A stretch of DNA of 24,046 nucleotides from an uncultured Mucispirillum sp. (lineage in GTDB: Bacteria; Chrysiogenota; Deferribacteres; Deferribacterales; Mucispirillaceae): the NCBI GenBank assembly GCA_910586745.1, contig CAJUJZ010000022.1, positions 1 to 24,046 on the forward strand, given 5' to 3'. Below are positions 1 to 7,035 of this stretch, one piece after another. The notes beneath the pieces were generated by a model. The model did not search any database. It saw nothing but the letters and a program-made list of their open reading frames with translations, and was not told the origin of the DNA. The stretch's first letter is position 1. Each line of letters opens with the position of its first letter. Position numbers and translations under genes: made by a program.

Positions 1-2
1 AA

Positions 3-1349
3 AAGATACTAAATTATATATCTTTACAGTCTGGCTTATCAAGTGATGGTTTAAAAAAATATCTGTATAATTTTTCATGGCAGATGGGAGATTATTTTTT
101 TTCTCTTACCGGCTCACTGATTGTAGGTATTGCAGTAGCAAGATATTTAGGCCCTGAAATGTATGGCATTATTGCTTTTGCAACAGCTGTATATGCTGTT
201 TCAGTTATTATTGTATCCCTTGGCATTGATGATATAATTATGAAAGATATGATGAATCTTGCAGAAAAACAGGGAAGTATTCAAGGTTCAGCACTTTTTA
301 TTAAATTTGCAGCTGCTTTTTTTATTTATACTATTATTTTTATATACTGCATTATAAATTACAGCGGAGAAAAACTTTATTCTGTATTAATAATAACAGG
401 GGCAGTATTATTTCAGCCATTATCTGTTTTTTCATGTATTTTTTTAATAAATGCTCAAGCAAAGTATACTTCACTTGCAAGAATGGTAAGCTATACTCTA
501 TCATCTTTATTAAAAATAGTATTAATAATATTTAAAGCACCTGTAACATATTTTGCATTTGCAGTTTTTATTGACTATGCAGTGCTTTATTTAACTGTTA
601 TATTAATGTATAAGTATAAAAATTATACAGTTGCTGGCTGGCATATAGATATATCTTATATAAAGTATATATTAAAAAGTGCTGTTCCATTATTTGCATC
701 AGTGCTTTTTTATACATTTTATCAGAAAATTACTGTTATTATTATCAGCAGTATGTATTCTGATTATGCATCAGGTATTTACAGTGCTGCCATAAGGCTT
801 ACAGAAATATGGTATATGGTACCTGCAGTTTTGATAACTGCCTTTTATCCTGCCGTTATTAAAGCTAAGCAGATAAGCGAAGAAGAATATAATAAGCGAA
901 TAAAAGTTCTTTTTTATGTAACTGCAGTACCTTTTATTTTAATTGCTTTTTTTGCTGCCATTTTATCACCATTAATTATTACAATCCTTTATGGAGAAAA
1001 ATATATACAATCAAGTATTGTTTTATCTTTAACAATATGGTCTGTTCCTTTTATATCTTTTTATATAATATCAAGTAAATGTTTTATACTTGAAAATAAA
1101 GTAAACCACTTATTATTAAGAAGTGCATTGTCTTTTATGCTGATTATAATTTTAAATTATATTTTGGGCGGCTTGTATTATTTAGAAGGGTTCAGCATTG
1201 CTCTTTTAATTTCGTCATTTATTTCTTTTTTCTTAATGGACTTATTTTTTAAAGATACAAGAAGATTATTTTTTATAAAGTTATCAAGTATATTTTTGCC
1301 ATTTACATATATTCTTAATTTATTAAAAAAAGATAAAAATTATCCTTAA
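3..1349 (+). CDS. Oligosaccharide flippase (Wzx/MATE-like polysaccharide exporter), 5' partial
   Basis: Multi-pass membrane protein that probably flips lipid-linked oligosaccharide units across the inner membrane for surface polysaccharide assembly. An in-frame ATG lies at 84, but the frame stays open to the left edge with no stop and no other start. The upstream translation (ending KKYLYNFSWQ) resembles the N-terminus of this family just before the first membrane helix, so I treat the gene as truncated by the window and 84 as internal. No Shine-Dalgarno precedes 84. The family hallmark VARYLGPEMYG follows the first helix, and many hydrophobic helices with short Lys/Arg-rich loops continue to a basic C-terminus. 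The family assignment is firm; the exact polysaccharide is unknown because the neighbouring surface-sugar genes would lie outside the window. Confidence 0.85.
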   Translation, partial: KILNYISLQSGLSSDGLKKYLYNFSWQMGDYFFSLTGSLIVGIAVARYLGPEMYGIIAFATAVYAVSVIIVSLGIDDIIMKDMMNLAEKQGSIQGSALFIKFAAAFFIYTIIFIYCIINYSGEKLYSVLIITGAVLFQPLSVFSCIFLINAQAKYTSLARMVSYTLSSLLKIVLIIFKAPVTYFAFAVFIDYAVLYLTVILMYKYKNYTVAGWHIDISYIKYILKSAVPLFASVLFYTFYQKITVIIISSMYSDYASGIYSAAIRLTEIWYMVPAVLITAFYPAVIKAKQISEEEYNKRIKVLFYVTAVPFILIAFFAAILSPLIITILYGEKYIQSSIVLSLTIWSVPFISFYIISSKCFILENKVNHLLLRSALSFMLIIILNYILGGLYYLEGFSIALLISSFISFFLMDLFFKDTRRLFFIKLSSIFLPFTYILNLLKKDKNYP

Positions 1350-1375
1350 AATATTAATTTTTTCTAATATTTTTT
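1348..1375 (+). terminator. Weak AT-only hairpin terminator after the flippase
   Basis: AAAATATTA (1348-1356) pairs with TAATATTTT (1365-1373) around an 8-nt loop and runs into a T tract. It overlaps the flippase stop codon. The stem has no G-C pairs, so termination strength is doubtful. Confidence 0.4.
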
Positions 1376-1384
1376 AGATTTTAT

Positions 1385-1414
1385 TTGACAAAGTTATAAA
1401 AAATTATGTATTCT
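1385..1414 (+). promoter_or_regulatory. Candidate sigma-70-type promoter of the AGCS symporter
   Basis: TTGACA at 1385-1390 matches the -35 consensus exactly. TATTCT at 1409-1414 is 18 bp downstream. The predicted start of transcription near 1421 leaves a leader of about 20 nt containing the Shine-Dalgarno (TTGGAGGAAAG, 1430-1440). Confidence 0.5.
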
Positions 1415-1440
1415 ATTTTATTATTTTACTTGGAGGAAAG

Positions 1441-2880
1441 ATGGAAGCACAGTCAACACTAATCGCATCTATTGATAAGTTCCTTACAACTGGTACAGAA
1501 ATACTTTTTAATAATATAGTGTTTTATGTATTTATTGTTGTAGCAATATTATTTACAGTTTTACTTAAAGGCTCACAATTTAAGTATGTATTTCATGCAG
1601 GAAGTTTATTATTTGCTAAGCATCATGGTGGTGGAACATCTGGTTTTGCAAGTTATGCAATCAGCACAGCAAGCCGTGTTGGCACAGGTAATATGGCAGG
1701 TATTATGGTTGCAATATCTGTGGGTGGTCCTGGAGCATTATTTTGGATGTGGATGATGGCATTATTTGGCTCTGCATTAGCATTTGCAGAAGGAACTCTT
1801 GCACAGCTTTATAAAGAGAAAAATTCTCTTGGGCAGTATGTTGGTGGTGCATCTTTTTATATCCGCAGTAAATTAAAACTACCTGTATTATCAGTTATAT
1901 TTGCAGTAATTATGATATTAACTTATACAGCATTTAATGGTGTGCAGGCAAATACTATTGCTGGTGCATTAAGTTCTTATAATTTAGATCCAAGCATTAC
2001 AGGTATTGTATTATCAATTATAATAGCATTTATATTGTTAAGCCCGGGACGAACAGCAGTTATTAAAGCATGTACATATATTGTGCCTGTTATGGCTATT
2101 CCATTTATACTGTTTGGTTTAGTAGTTATTTTAATGAATATTACAATGATTCCACATATATTTTATGTAATTATTACTCAAGCATTTATGCCAGAAGCTG
2201 CTTTTGGTGGTGCAATAGGGCATACTATGGCAACTGGTTTAAGAAGAGGTCTTTTCTCAAATGAAGCAGGTATGGGTGGTGCTCCACATGCCGCAGCTGC
2301 TGCTACAACTACTCACCCAGCTCGTCAAGGTTTTATTCAAATGTTTTCAGTATTTACTGATACATTAATAATCTGTTCTGTATCTGGCTTTATTCTTTTA
2401 CTTTCTCCAGAAGCTATGGCTAAAATTGGCGAATTAAAAGGTATTAACCTTATGCAGTATGCGATGAATACTCATTTTGGTAAGTTTGGTTCATTATTCA
2501 TTACTTTATGTGTGGTATTATTTGCATTCAGCTCAATTTTAGGTAATTTTTTCTATATTCAGACAGGAGTAACTGCTATTAAAGATAATAAATTATCATA
2601 CTATATAGTAGTAGTAATGACATTAATGCTTGTTTTAGGCGGCTCTATTGCAAACCTTACTACAATATGGAATTTAGGCGACTTTTTAATGGGTTTTATG
2701 GCATTAATCAACATTGTTGTGCTTGTTATGCTTTATAAACCTGTTGCTGCTTTATTAAAACACTATATAAACCAATGGAATCAAGAAAAAATACCTGTAT
2801 ACATTAAAGGTGATATTCCTGAAATAGAAAGTGAAGCAATTACTCAGTGGGATGGAAGTGACGCTGACTCTGTAAAATAA
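1441..2880 (+). CDS. Alanine/glycine:cation symporter (AGCS family)
   Basis: Inner-membrane sodium (or proton) coupled importer of alanine or glycine. At 479 aa it has the usual family length, with about ten or eleven hydrophobic segments. Diagnostic stretches are ASRVGTGNMAGI (about residues 76-87) and SNEAGMGGAPHAAAAA (about 275-290), both hallmarks of AGCS transporters. A strong Shine-Dalgarno (GGAGG) precedes the ATG at 1441, so the start is secure. The gene stands alone: its own promoter candidate lies upstream and a strong terminator follows. Substrate preference among small amino acids cannot be read from sequence. Confidence 0.93.
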   Translation: MEAQSTLIASIDKFLTTGTEILFNNIVFYVFIVVAILFTVLLKGSQFKYVFHAGSLLFAKHHGGGTSGFASYAISTASRVGTGNMAGIMVAISVGGPGALFWMWMMALFGSALAFAEGTLAQLYKEKNSLGQYVGGASFYIRSKLKLPVLSVIFAVIMILTYTAFNGVQANTIAGALSSYNLDPSITGIVLSIIIAFILLSPGRTAVIKACTYIVPVMAIPFILFGLVVILMNITMIPHIFYVIITQAFMPEAAFGGAIGHTMATGLRRGLFSNEAGMGGAPHAAAAATTTHPARQGFIQMFSVFTDTLIICSVSGFILLLSPEAMAKIGELKGINLMQYAMNTHFGKFGSLFITLCVVLFAFSSILGNFFYIQTGVTAIKDNKLSYYIVVVMTLMLVLGGSIANLTTIWNLGDFLMGFMALINIVVLVMLYKPVAALLKHYINQWNQEKIPVYIKGDIPEIESEAITQWDGSDADSVK

Positions 2881-2903
2881 TATTTTTATTTTATAATATT
2901 TAT

Positions 2904-2936
2904 AAGCCTGTAAAGTAATATTTACAGGTTTTTTTT
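2904..2936 (+). terminator. Rho-independent terminator of the AGCS gene
   Basis: CCTGTAAA (2907... by one base offset 2908-2914) and TTTACAGG (2921-2928) form a perfect 8-bp stem around a 6-nt loop, directly followed by eight T residues. Confidence 0.85.
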
Positions 2937-3020
2937 ATAAAATACCTTTTATATATCATTAAATATTAATGTATTTATGCAAATTTATATGTTTTTTATA
3001 TAAAATTTATAGGTTTATTA

Positions 3021-3049
3021 TTGAAAAAATATATTTATAGTGATATAAA
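3021..3049 (+). promoter_or_regulatory. Strong extended -10 promoter for the C_GCAxxG_C_C gene
   Basis: TTGAAA (3021-3026), a 17-bp spacer, then TATAAA (3044-3049). A TG at 3041-3042 gives an extended -10 (TGATATAAA). Transcription would begin near 3056, about 27 nt before the start codon. Confidence 0.6.
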
Positions 3050-3082
3050 ATACAGTATTTAAAAAAAGGAATTAGTAAAAGT

Positions 3083-3496
3083 ATGGATAAAATTACAGAA
3101 AAAGCATTACAGTTACATAATCAGGGTAATAACTGCTGCCAGTCAGTATGTCTTGCATTTGCTGATAAATTAGGTATTGATGAGGAAGTTCTATTTAAAA
3201 TAAGCGAAGGTTTTGGTGCAGGTATGGGTAATCTGCAGGGAAGCTGTGGTGCATTATCTGCAGCGGTCATGATTGCAGGTATATATAACAGTGGTGGAAA
3301 AGATGCTGCAGTCCGCACAAAATCAAAAACATACAAACTTGTATCTCAGATAAATAATGAATTTATAGACCTTGTTGGTTCAATGTACTGCAAAGAAATA
3401 AAAGGGCTTGAAACAGGTCATGTTTTAAAAAGCTGTGATGGCTGCATAGAAACAGCTGTGTATATTGTTAACAAATTTATTTTTAAAGAAAATTAG
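3083..3496 (+). CDS. C_GCAxxG_C_C family cysteine-rich protein
   Basis: Small (137 aa) cytoplasmic protein of the family named for its C / GCAxxG / C / C cysteine pattern (putative redox-active or metal-binding). Visible landmarks are the cluster Cys18, Cys19 and Cys23 (NNCCQSVC), the GSCGALSAAVM stretch with Cys55, and the C-terminal cysteines in MYCKE and KSCDGC. In this family the conserved cysteines are thought to bind a metal or do redox chemistry; function is not established. An AAGGA sequence lies about 12 nt before the ATG. It is monocistronic or leads into the next small gene, which begins 60 nt later. Its place beside hcp suggests a redox role, but this is only association. Confidence 0.85.
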   Translation: MDKITEKALQLHNQGNNCCQSVCLAFADKLGIDEEVLFKISEGFGAGMGNLQGSCGALSAAVMIAGIYNSGGKDAAVRTKSKTYKLVSQINNEFIDLVGSMYCKEIKGLETGHVLKSCDGCIETAVYIVNKFIFKEN

Positions 3497-3555
3497 TTTA
3501 TGGCATTAATTTTGCTTAGGAAGATAGTATAATGTTTTTATTACGGGGATATATT

Positions 3556-3846
3556 ATGGAAACAAAAGATACTAATACAGATGCTTATACTATTTTAGAA
3601 TCAGATGAGTTTGATACTCTTTTAGATGCAGTTGAGCTTATGGCAAAAGCTCAAAGCAATTTATTATCGCTGAAATGTGCTGTAGAAGAATTAAAAATTA
3701 TGATGGAAAATACTGAGCTTGCTCAGGATGATTTTTCTCTGCAGGATAATGCTGCAATATATAATGCCCTTGATAAAGTGGAAAGCCTTGTGGAAAGTCT
3801 TTCTCAGGAAAATTATGTTAATGATGACTATATTATTGGGGAATAA
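3556..3846 (+). CDS. Small acidic hypothetical protein (96 aa)
   Basis: I do not recognise a family. The protein is acidic and helical, with a likely coiled-coil stretch in the middle (SLKCAVEELKIMMENTEL), no membrane segment and one cysteine. Two starts are possible. ATG 3556 (METKDTN) follows a GGGGATAT sequence like the one before the TorD-like gene at 23120. ATG 3532 would add MFLLRGYI and has AGGAAG eight bases upstream. I prefer 3556 because a perfect TATAAT (3529-3534) overlaps the earlier ATG and the extra residues look like leader sequence. A terminator hairpin follows at 3852. Confidence 0.6.
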   Translation: METKDTNTDAYTILESDEFDTLLDAVELMAKAQSNLLSLKCAVEELKIMMENTELAQDDFSLQDNAAIYNALDKVESLVESLSQENYVNDDYIIGE

Positions 3847-3851
3847 TATAT

Positions 3852-3877
3852 AAGGGGATTTTTCCCCATCTTTTTTT
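3852..3877 (+). terminator. Rho-independent terminator
   Basis: GGGGA (3854-3858) pairs with TCCCC (3863-3867) around TTTT, followed after ATC by seven T residues. A longer alternative stem uses TGGGGAA at the gene's 3' end with TTCCCCA. Confidence 0.6.
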
Positions 3878-3940
3878 AAATATTCATTTTTTTTCATTTC
3901 TTGATTTATGTTATTTCTTTATCTTAAAAAGTATTGTATT

Positions 3941-3969
3941 TTATATAAGACAAAAATTGTCTTATATAA
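3941..3969 (+). promoter_or_regulatory. Perfect 13-bp inverted repeat, candidate operator of the hcp operon
   Basis: TTATATAAGACAA (3941-3953) and TTGTCTTATATAA (3957-3969) are exact reverse complements separated by AAA. The dyad is centred at 3955, 29 bp before the hcp ATG and five bp before its Shine-Dalgarno. Being that close to the start codon, it is better placed for a repressor operator or 5'-leader hairpin than for a class II activator site. CRP/FNR-type regulators (HcpR, NnrR, DNR) control hcp in other bacteria, but the half-site does not match a consensus I can name. Confidence 0.6.
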
Positions 3970-3983
3970 TTTCGGAGGATTAC

Positions 3984-5816
3984 ATGGAAACTAAAATGTT
4001 CTGCTATCAGTGTCAGGAAACTGCAGGAAATAAAGGCTGTACAATAAATGGGGTGTGCGGTAAAACTAATGTAACATCTAATTTGCAGGATTTACTTGTT
4101 TTTGCAACTAAAGCTCTTTCAGAAGTTTTAAGAGCATCAAGGAAAGAAGGCATTAAAATATCAAAAGAAATAAATCATCTTGTAAGCGAAAATCTTTTTA
4201 TTACTATTACTAATGCTAATTTTGATGATGAATCAATTAAAAACAGCATTGAAAATACATTTAAAGTAAAAAGGGAAATAATTTCTCAATTAAAAGATAT
4301 TTCATCATTAAGCGAAAGTGCAAAATATGAAACAGAAAGAGAAAATTATGATGAGGCAGCAAAAACAGTTGGCTTTTTATCAATAGAAAATGAAGATATT
4401 AGAAGTTTAAAAGCATTAATAACTTTTGGTTTAAAAGGGTTAACCGCTTATCTGCACCATGCAAATGTTCTCTTAGCAGAAAATGAAGATATTGATATAT
4501 TTTTACAATCTGCCCTTGCTGATACATTAAGTGATAAGTCAGTAGATGAATTAATAGCATTAACTTTAGAAACTGGAAAATACGGTGTTGATGTTATGGC
4601 TTTACTTGATGGAGCTAATACTAAAGCATATGGCAATCCAGAAATAACAGAAGTAAATATTGGTGTCAGGAAAAACCCTGCAATATTAATTTCCGGTCAT
4701 GATTTAAGAGATTTAGAAATGCTTTTAAAACAGACAGAAGGCACTGGTGTTGATGTATATACTCATTCAGAAATGCTTCCTGCTCATTATTATCCAGCAT
4801 TTAAAAAATACAGTCATTTTGCAGGCAACTATGGCACTGCATGGTATAACCAGAAAGAAGATTTTGAAAACTTTAATGGTCCTGTGCTTTTAACTACTAA
4901 CTGCCTTGTGCCGCCAAAAGAAAGTTATAAAGCAAGAGTATATACTACTGGTGCTGTTGGTTTTACAGGCTGCACACATATTCCTGGTAAAATTGGTGAA
5001 GAAAAAGATTTCAGCATAATTATTGAGCATGCAAAAAAATGCGATAGTCCAAAAGAAATAGAAACAGGTAAAATTACTGGCGGTTTTGCTCATCATCAAG
5101 TATTAGCGTTAGCTGATAAAGTTATAGATGCTGTTAAAAGTGGTGCTGTTAAAAAGTTTGTTGTTATGGCAGGCTGTGACGGCAGACAGAAAAGCCGTTC
5201 TTATTATACAGAATTTGCAGAAAAACTGCCTAAAGATACTATAATATTAACAGCAGGATGTGCAAAATACAGATACAATAAACTTAATCTTGGCAATATC
5301 GGTGGTATTCCTAGAGTTTTAGATGCTGGTCAGTGTAATGATTCATATTCATTAGCTGTAATTGCATTAAAATTAAAAGAAGTATTTAATCTTGATGATA
5401 TAAATGAACTGCCAATAGTTTATAATATTGCGTGGTATGAGCAGAAAGCAGCCATAGTTCTGCTGGCACTTTTACATTTAGGTGTAAAAAATATCCATTT
5501 AGGTCCAACTCTGCCTGCATTTTTATCACCAAATGTTGCAAAAGTTCTTGTTGAAAATTTTGGCATAGGTGGTATATCATCAGTAGATGAAGATTTAAAA
5601 ATGTTTTTTGGTGATAGTGCAGAAAGCAGTAATAAAATCACAAAAGATATGTTTATCAGTGATATATTAAAAGCAAGCCCAAAAGCAGAAGCTGTTTTTA
5701 AAGAAATGGGTATGATGTGCTTAGGCTGTCCTGCATCTCAGGCAGAATCTCTGCAGGATGCATGTGATGTGCATAATGTATCAGTAGATGAAGTATTAAG
5801 CAGATTAAATAAATAA
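3984..5816 (+). CDS. hcp: Hydroxylamine reductase / hybrid cluster protein, class I, with C-terminal redox-disulfide domain
   Basis: Cytoplasmic iron-sulfur enzyme of the prismane family; such proteins reduce NO and hydroxylamine and can S-nitrosylate proteins. The N-terminal cluster motif is Cys7-x2-Cys10-x8-Cys19-x5-Cys25, the class I spacing of strict anaerobes. Hybrid-cluster ligand regions are present: THSEMLPAHYYP, TTNCLVPP, GFTGCTH, MAGCDGRQKSR, TAGCAKYRY, DAGQCNDSYS and WYEQKA. The prismane domain ends near residue 540. The last ~65 residues form a second small domain with Cys579-Leu-Gly-Cys582 and Cys594 (MCLGCPASQAES), resembling the stand-alone hybrid-cluster-associated redox-disulfide domain (DUF1858-like). 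Start 3984 has GGAGGA five bases upstream; a TTG at 3957 is open but lies in the dyad. First gene of a three-gene operon; the next begins 11 bp after the stop. Confidence 0.95.
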   Translation: METKMFCYQCQETAGNKGCTINGVCGKTNVTSNLQDLLVFATKALSEVLRASRKEGIKISKEINHLVSENLFITITNANFDDESIKNSIENTFKVKREIISQLKDISSLSESAKYETERENYDEAAKTVGFLSIENEDIRSLKALITFGLKGLTAYLHHANVLLAENEDIDIFLQSALADTLSDKSVDELIALTLETGKYGVDVMALLDGANTKAYGNPEITEVNIGVRKNPAILISGHDLRDLEMLLKQTEGTGVDVYTHSEMLPAHYYPAFKKYSHFAGNYGTAWYNQKEDFENFNGPVLLTTNCLVPPKESYKARVYTTGAVGFTGCTHIPGKIGEEKDFSIIIEHAKKCDSPKEIETGKITGGFAHHQVLALADKVIDAVKSGAVKKFVVMAGCDGRQKSRSYYTEFAEKLPKDTIILTAGCAKYRYNKLNLGNIGGIPRVLDAGQCNDSYSLAVIALKLKEVFNLDDINELPIVYNIAWYEQKAAIVLLALLHLGVKNIHLGPTLPAFLSPNVAKVLVENFGIGGISSVDEDLKMFFGDSAESSNKITKDMFISDILKASPKAEAVFKEMGMMCLGCPASQAESLQDACDVHNVSVDEVLSRLNK

Positions 5817-5827
5817 GAGGTAAATTA

Positions 5828-6445
5828 ATGAGTGCTTTTTTAGGGCCGGTTCATTTTATGCTTTATAATAAAATACAAAGGCAGAATGAATTATTAAACG
5901 AAATAATCAATGCCAGTGAAGAAAACCACTGGGTAAGTGGTTTAAAAGAGCTGTTAAAAGAAAAATGCGGTGAAAATGAAACTGCACCACTGGAAACTGT
6001 AATAGATGAAAGTGCTATCCATAACTGGCTTAATAATCAGGTAAGTACAGCAGAAAGCAGAATGGCTTTTGCCTTAAAGCTTATTTTAGAAAAAGATAAC
6101 ACTCTTATAGATAAAATATCTGATATTTTTTATTCAAATGGGGCAGCAGCAAGGCTTGATTATGCAGATATAATTGTTGCAGAAGAACTTTTTAATGCAG
6201 TTAATATGTGCCTGCTTGACGGTATGCCATGCGACGGCGGTATTACTGTGGAAAGTAATGACGGCTCAGAAATTGTGTGGAGCATTAATATGCAGGTGCA
6301 TACTCCATTTTATGAATCAGCAGGTATCAGCAGTGAAATATTTTTAACATTAAGAGATAAATGGCTTCAGGGCTTTTTTGCAGGAAGTTTTAATATAGAC
6401 TATGCAAGGCTTTCTGAAAACACATTTAGGATTATGGAAGTATAG
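5828..6445 (+). CDS. Hypothetical protein in hcp operon
   Basis: I do not recognise a named family. The 205-aa protein opens with MSAFLGPVHFMLYNKIQRQNEL, then has predicted helices and no membrane segment. Two cysteines sit close together in CLLDGMPCDGG (near residues 132-138), followed by a stretch reading IVWSINMQVHTPFYESAG that could be a beta hairpin. The Shine-Dalgarno AGAGG is seven bases before the ATG. It lies 11 bp after hcp and 2 bp before the hemerythrin gene, so it is almost certainly co-transcribed and co-translated with both. Its position suggests a role in NO or reactive-nitrogen handling, for example as a partner of Hcp or an iron carrier, but this is guilt by association only. 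Confidence 0.75.
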   Translation: MSAFLGPVHFMLYNKIQRQNELLNEIINASEENHWVSGLKELLKEKCGENETAPLETVIDESAIHNWLNNQVSTAESRMAFALKLILEKDNTLIDKISDIFYSNGAAARLDYADIIVAEELFNAVNMCLLDGMPCDGGITVESNDGSEIVWSINMQVHTPFYESAGISSEIFLTLRDKWLQGFFAGSFNIDYARLSENTFRIMEV

Positions 6446-6447
6446 TA

Positions 6448-6948
6448 ATGAATAAAATAATAGAAATATTAACAAATGAGCATAAAGAAATATTAAAATT
6501 TGTAGAAAAACTTCGCGGTATGTGTCTTGATTTTATGAAATATGATAAAATAGACATAGCAGAGTTTTATAATGCAGTTAATTTTATAAAAACTTATGCA
6601 GATGAACGCCACCATCAGAAAGAAGAAGAACTTTTATTTAAAGCTATGGTTGAGCATATTGGTGTAAGGGCAGAAAACATTATAAAATATGGTATGCTTA
6701 TTGAGCATGATGCAGCAAGATATAATGTTTCATCTTTAGAAAAAGCAGTTGCTGCTTATGAAAAAGACAGAACAGATGAAAATAAACTTGATATTTTATG
6801 CTATGCTTTAGCATACTGTGATTTGCTTCGCCGCCATGCTTATAAGGAAGATAATGTGGTTTATCCTTTTGGTGTAAAAAATCTTCCAAAAGAAGTAATC
6901 GACAGGTTAGATACTGAAGTAATAGAATACGAAAAGAAATACCTTTAA
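6448..6948 (+). CDS. Hemerythrin (HHE) domain protein
   Basis: Four-helix-bundle protein with a di-iron site, 166 aa, cytoplasmic. Expected ligands are visible in order: His12 in NEHKEIL, His55/His56 with Glu60 in HHQKEEELLF, His87 in IEHDAARY, and His130 with Glu134 in RRHAYKEDNV. Such proteins bind O2 or NO, or take part in repair of nitrosative iron-centre damage (compare YtfE/RIC). The Cys-containing ScdA N-terminal domain of RIC proteins is absent here, although a similar small domain is fused to the Hcp two genes upstream. The ATG follows the preceding stop by two bases with GGAAG seven bases before it. Last gene of the hcp operon. Confidence 0.92.
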   Translation: MNKIIEILTNEHKEILKFVEKLRGMCLDFMKYDKIDIAEFYNAVNFIKTYADERHHQKEEELLFKAMVEHIGVRAENIIKYGMLIEHDAARYNVSSLEKAVAAYEKDRTDENKLDILCYALAYCDLLRRHAYKEDNVVYPFGVKNLPKEVIDRLDTEVIEYEKKYL

Positions 6949-6972
6949 TTTTATTTACTAAAAACTTGTGAA

Positions 6973-7003
6973 AAAGCCCTGATATTTAATGTATCAGGGT
7001 TTT
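6973..7003. terminator. Bidirectional rho-independent terminator
   Basis: CCCTGATA (6977-6984) and TATCAGGG (6992-6999) form a perfect 8-bp stem around TTTAATG, flanked by A5 on the left and T4 on the right. It can end both the hemerythrin transcript (plus) and the converging sensor-regulator transcript (minus). Confidence 0.85.
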
Positions 7004-7035
7004 ATATTTTATGTTTAATAGTTTATACTATCATG

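Noticed and set aside
3121..3336. Minus-strand ORF opposite the C_GCAxxG_C_C gene
   Set aside because: Shadow frame of a gene with a clear family motif; no start signal.
3957..3983. TTG start for hcp giving nine more residues
   Set aside because: It lies inside the inverted repeat; GGAGGA is ideally spaced for ATG 3984, whose protein starts like other class I Hcp proteins.
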